DNA of 64,000 nucleotides from Sugiyamaella lignohabitans (GCF_001640025.1 NC_031674.1:744001-808000), one strand, 5' to 3'; shown: positions 27,949 to 40,511, counted from the first letter of the stretch. Notes: generated from the sequence alone by a model not told the origin. Translations and numbers: made by a program.

Positions 27949-29399
27949 TGTGGATATGCAAATGAGGGAAAAGTTGTTTCAGATATAACGAAACAGATAG
28001 AAATAATAAGCCGATTCAGATCAATTAGAATCGTGAATCGATTAGAAATCAAAATCAAACGAAATCAAAGGTTGAATGAGAGTATAATATAATATCCAAA
28101 ATGTCAAAAATGTCCAAATTGTCCGTGTGGTAATTGGGGTCGATGCTGAATCAATGGATCAAGTAATAATAATCAATACTAATACTTATTCATGAAGTCA
28201 GATGTCGGTGTGAATGTGTTGAATATCAAATCCAGCACTTGGGTCTTAGGTGAAATGAGGCACAGCTAGAGAATGCTACTGCACTGCTATTCCTACTGCC
28301 ACAGAGAAGACTGTGATGAGTTGTTGTAAAATTGTACTTAATTGTACTGTGTTGGAACTGTGTTGTGTCAAGTATACTATACTATACCACTGACAATTCT
28401 GCTGAGATACTATAGCGAGTAATAGTAGAATTAGTAGTCGAACTAGAAGACGTAGTAGACGGATTAGCTCGTAGTAGTCCTAATCAAACTAGAAGTCGGA
28501 GTAGAGATGTCGTACGTAGTAAGTCGTTGAAGTCGAAGTACTTTCCAGAGTACTAACCAACTGAAAGAAGGAACAAAAAAAATATTAAAAATTAAACAAA
28601 AAAAAAGAATGAATGAATGGATGAGAGTAATCAAGCTCTCTTACAAAAAAAGTGGTTTTAATTAGTTGTTGTATGAACAAGAATACCAAACAGAGTCGAC
28701 AAAACCACAGTTTGATAATTGTAGAACCCAAACAAAAAAAAAATATAATTTAATCTTGCCAGGATTAAACCATCTTATATATCACAATGGCCATGGCATT
28801 TTCCCGTCTTGTCTTGTTCTGCAAACTATAGATCGTCTCGCGACGAGGACCGACGTGCTTTTGCAATATGTCATGTCAAGTGCATCTAGCAGCAGTAAAA
28901 AGAAAAGAACAATAATCTGTAACGTTTAATTCTCCTGGATGGATGGGAAAAATGATGCCCCTCCTTCTCGTTCCCTTTCCCTGATCCATTCCCGTTTTCC
29001 CCTTAGCTGCTTCACTCGCCCGCTCGCTCGACTTTGCATGTCCTCCTTCATTAGCATTTCTGCCGATACCTGCTGCGTACATGTCGCTGCTGCTGTCCAT
29101 GTCTATGTCCATGTCCATGTCTGTTTAGGCAGGGGGCTGCTGTATGGCTGGCAGATATGTATGTATGTCGCGGTAGTTCATGTTAATCCGTTTATGAGCC
29201 ACCCGGAATCTAGGCGGTTGGCATGCACGTCGAGGTACACCGCCAGCTGCCTGGCCAACCAACCCACCGTCCAGTCAGCCCGCTGCTACTGGTGCCGGCT
29301 CAAGAACCTTAATAACGGCCCCGCGTTTTTCCGCCCTCGCCAGCCCGCAACACTGCAACAAACTTTAATCGCGTGGACCCCTGACGGGGGGAGGGGGTG

Positions 29400-29548
29400 T
29401 GCCTCCGGCGGCTGGGGCTCCGCCCCAGACCCTGGTTGCTCCTGCTTCGCAGGAGAATCGGGTGCTGGCTGGGGACCGTGGCGTAACGACTCGAGCGAAG
29501 CGAGAGGAGCAACCAGGGTCTGGGGCGGAGCCCCAGCCGCCGGAGGCA
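29400..29548. repeat. GC foldback composite
   Basis: A type A arm at 29400-29455 and a type B arm at 29487-29548. The 31 bp spacer contains GCTGGCTGGGGACCGTGG. Confidence 0.9.
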
Positions 29549-29782
29549 GGCCCCCCCTTCCCCACCCCTGCCAGCCGGGCGACGTGACTCGGTCGTGACT
29601 TAGTAAATAAACACTAGCAGGCTAGGCTAGTGGCCGCTAGGCTGGAGTGGGCCGTAGCTGCTGGGGAGACCGGAGTGCGCTAGTACGTGCTGGGGTGGAT
29701 GGGCAGGTCGGTGTATGCACCCCTCGATTCCTGCCGCTGCTAGTGTGCCCACTAGAGCTCCTGTGGAGCAGCGAGTGGGGAA

Positions 29783-29812
29783 CTGCCGCTGCCGCTGCTG
29801 CTGCTGCTGCTA
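29783..29812. repeat. CTG-type trinucleotide repeat
   Basis: CTGCCG and CTG units in tandem. It shows as a poly-Ala or poly-Ser run in short accidental ORFs. Confidence 0.85.
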
Positions 29813-29851
29813 CAGAGGACAAGCAGCTGGCATCAGCCAGTAACTATCACT

Positions 29852-29985
29852 TCTGGTATCTGAGATCTGAGATCTGGGTTTCTGTGTCCTGGTATCTGGA
29901 TTCTGACATCGGGCATTTGGTATTTGCGTTCTGGAATCTGGCTCCTGATACTTCTCGTTTCTGGTATCTGACTCCTGGTGGTACC
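29852..29985. repeat. degenerate CTGGTATCTG repeat
   Basis: About a dozen imperfect copies of a ~10-bp CTGGTATCTG-like unit. Confidence 0.75.
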
Positions 29986-30484
29986 CGGTACGTGCGGTAG
30001 AGCGTGTGGTAGCGTGAATAGCGCCCAGCTGGCCGAGCCGAGCGTCAGGAGGCTGCTGTTGTACGGTGGAGCAAGTGGCTCCGCGAGCCTGGATCTGATT
30101 GCATTCCGTTCTACAACTGGCGGTGCCACGGCGAAAACCAAAAAATACAGGCTGCCTGGTCGCCTGTATGCCTGCCAGGCAGCAATCACGCAAGACCCGT
30201 TGCACTGGCAAACAAACAAAATAAAAATAAAAATAAAATAAAAACAAGCCCTCTGGCCCAAGACTGGCTGTCTCAGCCATTTCGCTGGCTGCTGCGTCGT
30301 CGTTTGTTTGGCGACTACTGAATGCGACTGACCGGCTGCCGGTCCATGCCATGTCATGCATAGCTAAATATTTCACCTCGCACAATTGCTTCCCCTGCAT
30401 ACAAAAAGCACTTCGGCCGTTATGAGCGTGCAGGACGCGCGGTTCTCGCGTCAGACAAAGACGGGCCTGAGGGGGGTGCCTTAC

Positions 30485-30642
30485 TGCCTCCGGCGGTTGG
30501 GGCTCCGCCCCAGACCCTGGTTGCTCCTGCTTCGCAGGAGTTTCTGGGGGACATTCGCGGCCCTGGCACTCCCCACGCAACGACTCGAGCGAAGCGAGAG
30601 GAGCAACCAGGGTCTGGGGCGGAGCCCCAGCCGCCGGAGGCA
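30485..30642. repeat. GC foldback composite
   Basis: A type A arm at 30485-30540, a 40 bp spacer, and a type B arm at 30581-30642. Its arms differ from consensus at only one or two positions. Confidence 0.9.
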
Positions 30643-31706
30643 GCAGGGCACCCCCCATCAGCTCTTATTGTACATAAATGTAGGGGGTGAGGCCACATAT
30701 TAAAAGCGGCCTTTTTGGGAAGTGGAAAATGCACAGGTGCTGGTGTAGGTACCTGTATTGTGCCTCGCTCGCCGGTGGTTGATTGACTGGGGATGAGATC
30801 GTCAGGTCGCGAGGATCTGGCTGGGATCGGGCCCGATGATGGCTGCCTATCGTGGCACCAGCAGCAGCACCAGCAGCGACAGCAGCACCAGAAGCAGCCT
30901 GTTTCGCGGCCATCGTAGCACGCTATTTCAATTGTTGCACTGTATTTGCAGGTCAGCCCATAAAAGCATCTCTGATCTCAGGCTCGTTTGGTGTATCGAG
31001 CAAGTGTAACTGATCCAGCCCAGATCGCCCGTCCCTGTCTCCTGAACTGTGGAGATATAATTGTCCGACTGACTGACCTACCCACCGGCCGATTGGCCGA
31101 TTGGCCGATTCGTTGTAATTGCTACGATTGGTTCGATTGTTTCATTATTGGATGGCAGATATTGGCTCGTTGTCGATGTTGGGTGCTCGATAGCAGGGCT
31201 AGAATGACCTCCTGGCTACTGAGTCGTGGTCCTGCTCGTGTCAAGTCTCTCCTGCTGGCGCGGTGCGGTCGTGTCGTGTGGAGTTCGCACCTGTTTCGCT
31301 CCTGGGGCCCACTAACTGTGTCGAGCTTCCGGCGTAAAAATGCTGTCCGGCGCTGTTTTCGGTTGCCAACGCTTGTATCCCGCCTCAACTCTACACCTTC
31401 TTTTTCTCCCTTATCAGCTTGGCACTTACGTATACTACGTACAGTGAGTTAGTTAACTTACATGCCAAATGCAGCGCCATGTCGCTCGCCCTTTTCAGTC
31501 CACTGCCAGCCCGCTGTCTGCCGCCGGGTTCGCTTCTGGCTCACTCTGTAACCGACTGCTCGGTCTACCTCTGATCTCTAAATAATAATATTTACTCTCA
31601 ATTAAACAATTGAATTTATTATTTTCGCATCCGTTTCGCTACCTGGTCTCCGCACCGCCACGGTAACAAAACCGTTTCATCTGATAATACCCTGGGGGTG
31701 CCCTGC

Positions 31707-31762
31707 TGCCTCCGGCGGCTGGGGCTCCGCCTCAGACCCTGGTTGCTCCTGCTTCGCAGGAG
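31707..31762 (+). repeat. GC foldback arm, solo, type A end
   Basis: Flanked by CCCTGC and TTCGTGAC. No second arm and no recognisable spacer follows. Confidence 0.88.
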
Positions 31763-32289
31763 TTCGTGACGCTATTTTTTTGCCGCTGCTGGAATTGCGA
31801 GTTAAACGCCTGTCGGCCCTGTTTTTTTGACCCGTTAATTGTTATACGTTAACTGTTTTTCGTTATATTTAGTGGTGGTGGTGTACATACTCCCCTCGAC
31901 GACCGCCTACCTAACGAGCCAGCTGCAGAGGTACCGTTAAATATAGTATAAATTAGACCCTTTAACTGAGTGTGTAATTATAGTAAGAACGCTACTGTAC
32001 TTTAATGTACAATACAATACTAACGTAAACAGAAATTAGTCCCTAAAAGTACATAATTACACGCTGCAGATAACGCTAGTGGCATGACACGGCAAACCTG
32101 GCTAGCACCCTTCGAGCCTCCCGCTTGCTACCTGTCTGTACCGATAACCACAACAACCACTCGCGACTTCCTCGAGGTAGCTCACTCTAACTTTACTTGG
32201 AAACGTCTCGTTGCCATGCCCCGACCGCGACGAGCCAAGCCCGACCCGCGTCTCTCGAAGCACGGTCCAATCTAAACTCTAATCCCACG

Positions 32290-32446
32290 CTGCCTCCGGC
32301 GGCTGGGGCTCCACCCCAGACCCTGGTTGCTCCTGCTTCGCAGGAGTTTTTGCTGGGGTATTCGGAGTTTTGGCACCTACGCAACGACTCGAGCGAAGCG
32401 AGAGGAGCAACCAGGGTCTGGGGCGGAGCCCCAGCCGCCGGAGGCA
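32290..32446. repeat. GC foldback composite
   Basis: A type A arm at 32290-32346, a 38 bp AT-richer spacer, and a type B arm at 32385-32446. Confidence 0.9.
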
Positions 32447-32592
32447 GTGTGGCCCCGGTCGAGCAAGCGAGCTATGCAGCCTCGATGCACAATGATACAA
32501 AAAAAAATGCACGACATTCAATCGCTGTCTGGATTGACCGTGGCTGCTGGGTGTTGTTTTGAACGGGATGATGCCAGGCACGCTCGACGCGA

Positions 32593-32654
32593 CGACTCGA
32601 GCGCAGCGAGAGGAGCAACCAGGGTCTGGGGCGGAGCCCCAGCCGCCGGAGGCA
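32593..32654 (-). repeat. GC foldback arm, solo, type B end
   Basis: It lies 146 bp beyond the preceding composite and has the same orientation as that composite's second arm. Confidence 0.88.
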
Positions 32655-33492
32655 GTCCGGCACCACCACCACCCACTGTAACCCGACCCACGGAGGATGT
32701 GGAGAGAGCCCGATCTTGGGAATTTTTCAATCGTCGATCGGCAGGCCCTGAAATTGCCTGTTTGGGCAGAGTGTGATTGCTAGCTGTTTGGGTGCTAGCG
32801 TGCGAAATGTCAATTAGTCGATCGGTGCGTCTGTCTCCCTTCATAGCTGGTGCTGCTGGTGCTGCTAGTAATCATAGTGTGAAGTATGTATTAATTAGGA
32901 GTGGATTCTGCTATTACAATCCAGAGGGACCAGATCGATTGATTGCTTGATTGATGGATGGATGGATCAGGCATTGCTCGCTGTTGTGGACGCTGCTGGT
33001 TGTGTCGTCGATTATTGCATTGCTGTTTTGGGATTTGGCAAGTTATAATTAAATTAATTAAATCAATTAATCATCGAGCCATCGAACCGACTGACCGTCG
33101 AAATTGTGTCTTATACTACGGTACCAGCTACGCGGTTATTAGAATGCGAATGCGAATGCATGGTACATAGTACATAGTACGGAGTGACGTCGACGGCGAC
33201 CCTCGACAAGTACACGCTGTTGTGGCTCCCAATTAAGGTTTAGGAGCCAACTTTAATTTGACGCGAGTGGAATAATAGACTTGGATCCACCGTCCGGTGC
33301 CAGTGTTGCCTACCACGGAACGTTCTTTATCCAGCCAACTGCGTTGTTCGATGCTTCACATCGCAATGCTTCTGCCCTGATCAGTGGTAGCTCTGATCCC
33401 CTGTTCAATGGTGGCAGAGATCGGGCCTGGTATGTTCTACTCCCTGGCGTGCCTTTTATGCCCTGGTATGTCCTAGTGGGTTGTGGTATGGT

Positions 33493-33564
33493 ATCCCTAG
33501 TAAATCCTGGTATGACATCCCTAGTAAGTCCTGGTATGGCATCCCTAGTAAGTCCTGGTATGGC
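33493..33564. repeat. 24-bp tandem repeat
   Basis: Three adjacent copies of a 24-bp unit beginning ATCCCTAGTAA and containing TCCTGGTATG, with degenerate relatives on both sides from about 33430 to 33590. Confidence 0.88.
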
Positions 33565-34414
33565 ATCCTCTTATGCCCTAGTTTGTTCTGATCTTTCCTG
33601 ATCTGTCGTGTGGATATCTGGTGGTATACCAAGTTCCGTACTACGTTCATTGTAGCATTCATTGTAGCATTCATACCATTTGTTTCTGTTAGACTTTGTG
33701 TAGCTATTTCTACTGGTTACAATGTTTCAGTTATATTTTCTATTGTGTTTTTCAATCTTTTTTTTATTTATTATATTATTTTAATTTTAATTTTTTAATA
33801 TTATATTTTGTTACGTTTTTGTGTGAAACGAAACAAAACATGTCTGGTAGAATCTTTTCCCGATCCATTACCCCTGAATGTCGCTTGAGTCGACAAACAG
33901 GGTCAACCTCACAGTTCTAACCATTTTGGGCTTAATTAATTGCGTACTCGGTTTATTAAACTTTTGAATCGAGTCCATTGATGGATATGCAGTATCCCCG
34001 TGAGTGATGAGACATGTTATTTCTCGCATTCAGGCTGTTTCGAACCTAATTCCTGCGCGAACCACCCTCGGAACCGCCTTCACGAGGTTAATGCCTTTCA
34101 TCTGGGATTTCACCACTAATTAACTTCATCGTGTGCTATCTTAAGATCTCAAACATGATCCGCCCGGTAACCTGCAAATTAGGCTCAGTCCTCGCATATC
34201 AACTCTAACGTTATTTCAATTTTTTCCACACTAAATAGCTCGCAGCGAATCCAATGTTCTATCTTCGCAGCTCCTTATCGACACCACGTATCAACCCAGC
34301 TAGACCGTATCGACGCGCCTTGTTTCACTCCTCGCGATTAGAATTAAAGACGTATCGCTCCTTGCAGCCAATCTACTACCCCTGAGAGCTAGGGGGTCCT
34401 TTCAGGGGTCGGAC

Positions 34415-34551
34415 TGCCTCCGGCGGCTGGGGCGAAGCCCCAGACTCCGTGGCTCCTGCTTCGCAGAAGATAGCTGGGACCGTGAAGTAACGACTCGAGA
34501 GTAGCGAGAGGAGCAGCGGCGGCTAGGGCGGAGCCCCAGCCGCCAGAGGCA
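34415..34551. repeat. GC foldback composite, diverged
   Basis: The first arm has GGGGCGAAGCCCC in the inner hairpin. The second arm has several substitutions (CTCGAGAGTAGCGAG, CCGCCAGAGGCA). The spacer is TAGCTGGGACCGTGAAG-like and close to consensus. Confidence 0.85.
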
Positions 34552-34943
34552 GTCCAACTCCCCGTGATTTAAAGAAAGTATCCGTTAATGGCCCCGAAGA
34601 GGGAAAAGAGTATGTGTATGTTATTTCTGGTTTGTATACGGAAAACCCCCTAGGCTGGGAAGGAGGTTTGAGGTTACCTGGAGTGTATACGGCCGGGAGA
34701 GGGGTAGAAGAGGGGTGGTATCGGGTGTGATATTTGTTTGAGAGTGGTCCTTTCCGGCGTCAGGGTGGTTTCTGCAGGGGGACAGGTCCCTGCGTTTGGT
34801 TCACTATCTTACGTATGGGTAGGGGTAAATGTGCATGACAGGAATATCAAAACAAACATACATTGAGCAGACGAAGTAAGTAGACTCACGCGTTACGCAC
34901 CGGTTGATATCCAGTGTTCTATTTATTTGACTTTTGTGCCATA

Positions 34944-37383
34944 ATGGGCTGGCTATTTGGACAGGGCGGGTCTGATCATGAAGAGAAGCACGGGGGATAT
35001 GGTAAGTTGTAATTAAAGTGTCCAGTGGCCTTGGTAAGGGATGATAATGCAATGTGTGATATCGAGACTGAGACTGTGACTGTGACTATCAAGATTAGTG
35101 AACAAGAGAACTGACAGACGTTTAGGAAATATCCCTCCGACTCCTGGAATCAGTGCATGGACGTTAGGAGCACTACCTACTATTTTGTACGGAACACCGA
35201 AAGTTAAGCAAATTTCAGACAACGATGCAATTTACACGAACCTGACAAACCAGCTCCAGACTATCAGCTCTTCGACGCCAAAGCCCGGTAGAAATAGATC
35301 GTTTTCGACGGGGGCTCTTCCAGAGACTCCAATAAAGCTCGAACGTGACGATGAACGATTAGTAACAGGTATTCTCAAGACTCCAGGTACTATTGGGCGA
35401 AATAAGAATGTAGCGTTTGCTGGATTGAGCTTGAACTCGGATCTGGACGACACAGCTGCTACAGCGACCGAACCAAATCGGCTTGTAACTCCAATGCCAA
35501 CAAATGGACGAATAAAGTCAGGACTGCCAAAGAATTTCCCAGGAAAGTTTCCTAGCCCGTTTACTCCAAAGATAACTAATGTACAATCAAGCCCCGACGA
35601 TAATACGCCTCTGACACAGCTGACGAACCGAAATACACGAGAAAACGCCAATAACACCCGAATTATCGAGAAAAAGGATATAGAAGACATCAAATCAAGA
35701 ACGAAAATTGAATCAACTAAGGCTGAACCGTCTACACCCTCTTTCAACTCTATCGATCTGAATGCTCCACTATCAGCAGTGGACATTAACAAGATAATTA
35801 ATGAAACTCGCAAAGTCGACAAACAAAGCAAGGAAATAGCCGAGTCAACTGAAAAGGTGTTCTCAATAGTCAAGCAAGTCAGCGAGCTGGAGTCTGGTAA
35901 CTCTAATGAAGAGCTTAGGAAAAAGTTCGAGACGGCCATGGCATATGCTAGACAGAAGGACGAAGAAACAGTTGAATATAGAACCAGGTTGGCTCAAGTG
36001 ATGGAGGACACAACTCAATTAACAGAACAGTACGAACAGGAAATCCAACAACTTAAAACGAAGCTGACTGAAACTGCCAATGCTGCTGGTAGTGATAGTA
36101 ACGGGCAGAGGAACATCCTCGATACTGACAATACCGATAAAGACAGCAAGATTCGACAACTTGAAAGCAAACTAACTCAATACACTGACTTGCAGATCGA
36201 CTACAACCAGTTACTGGAAGAAAACGACCAGCTGTTGAAGCTCAATGCTGATCTACGAGCAGCCCACAAACGAGACTCGCCAAATACAAATAACAAACCA
36301 TCTGACGAGATAGAGCTGGTAAAACGGAAGTTGAGGGATAGCGAAGCAGAAAACCGCAGGCTGCAATCTGATATAGCTGAATTCAGGAGAAACAAGCGAG
36401 ATGAAAATCTCACCAATCAACGACTACGTGATGATATTGAGGATTTGGAACATCGACTTCAAATAACCAGATCAAGACTTAATGCCTCTGAAGCATCAAA
36501 CGATCAACTCAATAAACAACTTGTGGAATTACAATCATCTAATGCCATGAAATCACCATCCTCACTAGAGTTGGACAAGCTTAAAGAAGAAAATCAATTC
36601 CTCAAAAAGCGACTGGAAATGGTCTCCCGTGTTCAAAGAGAAAATAGCTCTGAATCTATTCGTGCGAAGGACGATATCATTCGGTCACTGGAATCCCAAG
36701 TTCTTAATCTTAAACGCGAGCTTAAATCCAACCAAGTACAATTAGACGATCTCAATGAGCATATACAGCTGCTGTCTGGTCAACTGCGATCCAAGAAAGA
36801 GGAACTCGAAAGTGTCAAGAAATCTCATCGCGACGCCCAAGAAAGCCATCACGAGCTACAGAGTCTGAGACGAACAAATCATCAGCTCCTATCTAAGCTC
36901 GATAACCTTGGCTTGGAATACAAGAAAGCACAAAGCTCGCTTCACATCTGTCAGCAGGAGAAATACAAGCTTACTACTGATAACGCAGAGCTTGTCAGTA
37001 AAGTGCGACGTCTCGAACTAGGAATCTCATCATTGGGCTCAAAACCAAGACAGGCCAACCCACTGGCCCTATCCGCGTTTGGTTCTGACCACTCCTCGCT
37101 TGATTCTCCCAAGACCACTGAGCATTTGCGGCCGTCCGTGCCTACTTTCAATGTTGCCATGCCCAATGCCCTCAGGCCTGTCAACACCAATGTCATGAAC
37201 ACTTCGAACGACGTCTCCATGAAAGACGCCACAATGGCAACCATGAAAGAAATTAGCATGAAGGATGCCTCGCTCTCAAGCATAATATCGGACCCAGATA
37301 GAAGAAACGCCAGTGTCGCCCGTTTGAAAGAACGCAACGAAAGACTGCGAAACACCTCACGCATGTCCATTGCTAGCAACTAG
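34944..37383 (+). CDS. Cut12-like spindle pole body coiled-coil protein
   Basis: Two exons, 34944-35001 and 35126-37383, encode 771 residues. Exon 1 gives MGWLFGQGGSDHEEKHGGY. The 124 bp intron (GTAAGT donor, CTGAC branch, TTTAG acceptor) joins it to GNIPPTPGISAWTLGALP. The second exon has no usable ATG at its start, which supports the upstream exon. Conserved-looking blocks VTGILKTPGTIGRNKNVAF and SGLPKNFPGKFPSPFTP resemble the Cut12 family of ascomycete spindle pole proteins. Residues about 240-650 are a long heptad-rich coiled coil, and the C-terminus is basic. A role anchoring mitotic regulators at the spindle pole is inferred from the family; another coiled-coil protein is possible. Confidence 0.72.
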
Positions 37384-37448
37384 CGATAACAACATATTTG
37401 TATTTGTATAATGACTAATGATTATGGACTCTCATAAAACCGAACCAG

Positions 37449-37584
37449 TGCCTCCGGCGGCTGGGGCTCCGCCCAAGACCCCGTAGCTCCTCTCGCTCCG
37501 CTCGAGTCAACCGTCGACAGTCCCAGCAATCTCCTGCGAAGCAGGAGCCACGGGGTCTGGGGCAGAGCCCCAGCCGCCGGAGGC
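37449..37584. repeat. GC foldback composite, reverse order
   Basis: A type B arm first, then an inverted arm that starts with the type A hairpin. The spacer reads as the reverse complement of TTGCTGGGACTGTCGACGG. It begins 66 bp after the stop codon of the Cut12-like gene. Confidence 0.9.
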
Positions 37585-37810
37585 TAGACCCTGCTGATGA
37601 TACGGACTCCGTGATTAGTAGATCCAGCCCCCACTATGGTTTCCGAAGATTGGTACCCCCACAGAGATCAGTGTCAGATCATTGTTGATCGGGTGAGAAT
37701 GCGGGGTAGACAAAATTGATTTCCGCAAAGTTTATATAAACTGCTCTGTTTTAATGTAAATCCTGTAATTGCTCATATATAGTTTGTGGAAGTGATTCAG
37801 ACTATCGACT

Positions 37811-39319
37811 ATGGTAGAATCAGGCGTTGTTTCGGTCGGGGAGAAGTTCCAATTCAAAGTGACTGAAGAAGCTCTAGATTATGAATACACTGCGGAAGAT
37901 GAGAAAAAGCTGATCAGGAAGCTTGATCTGAATATACTTCCGTTTGTAGCGGGAGGATATCTGCTCGCTTTCATTGATCGTGGAGTGATAGGAAACGCTG
38001 CTACGTAAGTTGGTTAGGCCAGTGGGTGCTGAATTAGAGTCTAACGGGATTTTAGAGCTGGCATGAATAAGGATCTGGGTGTGACAGATGCACAGTACCA
38101 ATGGTTCCTGACAATCTTCTACATCGCATACATTGTTTTTGAATTTCTGGTCATTTGTTACAAGATATTCCCTCCTCGAATATATGCTCCCACTGTGATT
38201 ATTGGCTGGGGAATATTCTCTGCAGCATCCGCTGGCGCAAGGAACTTTTCCCAGATGATGGCATTTCGATTTTTGATGGGAGTGTTTGAAACCGGATATT
38301 CTCCTGGTGTTCCATACTATCTTACATTTTTCTACTATCGACATGAGATAGCATGGAGAATTTCTGTTTTCTGTGTAGCGGCTCCCATTGCTACTACCTT
38401 TTCCGGCGCTCTTGCCTATGGCATCACTAAAAACACCAATCTTGCCATTGCTAGCTGGAGAGTTCTGTTTCTAGTTGAATCTTTACCTACAATTGCGCTA
38501 GGACTCTGGGGTTACTATGCTCTTCCAAATAGTTCGGCAGATAGTCGATTTCTAACGGAACATGAGAAAAATATTGCGAAGGCACGACTGGCCAGACAAA
38601 TATCCAAAGTGGAGATGTCCCGATCATTCAGAGTCAAGGACTTCTTAACTTCGCTGATAGATCCCAAAGTTGTCCTTCCGATGGTGATGTACTTTTCTAT
38701 TAATGTGTCGTACTCGTCACTGCCAGTTTTCACTCCTGCTATTATTCATGGAATGGGATTTACGTCTGTTAATTCCCAAGGATTGTCTGCAATACCCTAC
38801 ATCTACACCACCGTCATTGTTTTACTTTCTTGCTATCTGTCAGATCGGTGGAGGGTTCGTGGAGCTTTCGTGACTATTCTGTCACTCAAAGGTGCTGTAG
38901 GATGGCTGTTGCTAGCTCTTTGCAAGACTACCGGAGTTAGATACTTTGCACTATTCCTAGCATCATCTGGGATCTTTAGCTGTGTGCCATTGATGCTTAC
39001 TTGGATGTCCAATAACCAAGGAACAGAACAGAAGAGAGGCATTGGCTTTATGTTTATCAACATATTAGGACAGACCGGTCCACTAGTTGGCACCCGATTA
39101 TTTCCCGCCAGCGAAGCACCATTGTATATTAAAGGTTGCTGGATCAGCTTTGGATTTACAGTATTTTTATCAACCTGCTCAGTAGTCCTTGCTCTACATC
39201 TTATCTATGAAAATAGAAAACTGGAGCGGAAATACGGCCCTGCAGAAGATACCACCCAGGCATCAAATTCAGTTTCCGAGGATGGAGAAGTCAATCCAAA
39301 CTTTAGGTATATCTGGTGA
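37811..39319 (+). CDS. MFS transporter, allantoate permease-like (ACS family)
   Basis: Exons 37811-38004 and 38056-39319 encode 485 residues. The 51 bp intron (GTAAGT, CTAAC, TTTTAG) is the shortest in the window and interrupts the first membrane helix, restoring FIDRGVIGNAATAGMNKDLGVTD. Fungal anion:cation symporter features are FIDR in helix 1, RFLMGVFETGYSPGVPYYLTFFYYRHEIAWR around helices 4-5, and about 12 helices in all. Relatives (Dal5, Tna1, Seo1 groups) import allantoate, nicotinate, biotin precursors or other organic anions. The substrate is not evident. Its promoter has no CGG-N9-CCG sites, so no link to the gentisate cluster is seen. Confidence 0.87.
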
Positions 39320-39492
39320 TACCTCTGCATCGGTATTTTCAAATAAATCTATGCCGGTATTGTGAAATAAATAATGTGTAAATGATGATAACTTGTTGAA
39401 ATGTACGTAACAGAATCAATAACAAAAACAATTTTTCAATGTCATTTATCTAGGTAGGACCACGGTCATGTGGATTATGTTATAAAGCCATT

Positions 39493-40511
39493 TCAACTAC
39501 TACGACCTCTGTACCAAGCTGAAAGAAACTCTCTCTTTGCAGCCAAGTCGACAGCTGGACCGAGTTTTCTAATACGGCCAACCCTGGTGATGGAATCTGC
39601 TATTTCATTAGCAAACGCTGCCTCATTGTTTTGTGGGTTTGTGGACAGCTTATTGGCGAACTTGATTCTAGCCGTGATTGTCATCTGGGTAGACAAAACT
39701 TTGATAACCCACCCAGGTAAAGAACCTGGAATTGGTGTGGTCGAGGGATCTGGTGGTGTGTATTTCAAAACAGATGGGTAGATATCTGTATTGGCTGGAA
39801 GTGCTGATATAGGGACGTTTGAAACAAAAGGAAGGAGTCCCTTGCCGTTAGAAGTAGTACCTTCAATGAAAATGACCAATGGTTTAGTACGATTGGATGC
39901 AATTATTTTCTCCAGTTCAATACCTCCAGTAAAGTCTGATGGCTTGCTGAGAGAACGGCTCATCACGGACCAAGCAGAAACCTGAACGTACTTCTGCGAT
40001 TTAGTAGGAAACAAAAATACCGGACTATCAAGTACTGCTTCGTACACCAGAGCATCGAGAGGAGAAGTGAAATTCGTCACAATGAGATTTCCACCCTTAG
40101 GAAGCGTCTTTCTCAGAGAGTTGCTGATTCGTTAGTAAAAATCAATAAGAAATTGATATTGGAGATGAAAATCAACATTTCAATCGACCGAATCAACCAA
40201 ATAACTCCACTCCAGTGTATTTCTTACCTCCTTATTTCATATCCTATATCAATATTTGTCACCCTTAGTGACAAAAGCACTGTGATTCTTAAAAACAAAC
40301 TACGAATGCTATGAACTGGAATCCATTGAAAAATCCCAAAATATACCAAGAAGCTAAACAGAGTCCATGGCAGAGTCAAAATTAATGTGATAATCGAAGC
40401 AGCTTTAGTAGCCAGTCTTAACACGGGTGATTCAAAAGAAATAGGTTTGGTATACGGCAGAAACGGTGCAATTCCCGTGGCACCATCTCGCCATTGTGAG
40501 AATTTCTCCAT
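39493..40511 (-). CDS. LOA1: lysophosphatidic acid acyltransferase Loa1-like
   Basis: Exons 40511-40228 and 40123-39493 encode 304 residues, close to yeast Loa1 (about 300). The N-terminus MEKFSQWRDGATGIAPFLP matches the Loa1/Vps66 start. A hydrophobic stretch follows at about 35-75. The acyltransferase core has NFTSPLDAL in place of the usual NHxxxxD block, without its histidine, and IEGTTSNGKGLLPF. The 104 bp intron (GTAAGA donor, TTTACTAAC branch, AATCAG acceptor) joins EIRS-NSLRKTLPKGG. Loa1 acylates lysophosphatidic acid with oleoyl-CoA at the ER and lipid droplets, a step towards triacylglycerol. It is divergent from the tafazzin gene with 193 bp between start codons. Confidence 0.88.

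Larger units (their letters stand above)
27949..34943. other. 7 kb gene-poor region
   Basis: No gene is supported between the cyclin and the Cut12-like gene. The first 700 bp are AT-rich with agtagt/gaagtc-like simple repeats. 28.9-31.5 kb is C/G-richer with simple repeats and many short accidental ORFs. 33.0-33.6 kb contains tandem repeats. 33.9-34.4 kb is ordinary-looking single-copy sequence without ORFs. Ten foldback arms lie here and are listed separately. Confidence 0.6.

Noticed and set aside
29810..30658. Minus-strand ORF of 282 codons
   Set aside because: It begins in a foldback composite and ends in the CTGGTATCTG simple repeat. No domain or splice evidence.
30665..30913. Ala-rich minus-strand ORF starting MAAKQAASGAAVAAG
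   Set aside because: The start is a GCA/GCT triplet repeat and the rest has no domain or splice signal. Considered accidental.
33281..33601. Plus ORF of 106 codons with repeated SLVSPGM peptides
   Set aside because: It is a translation of the 24-bp tandem repeat. There is no supporting start context, and the surrounding sequence is non-coding.
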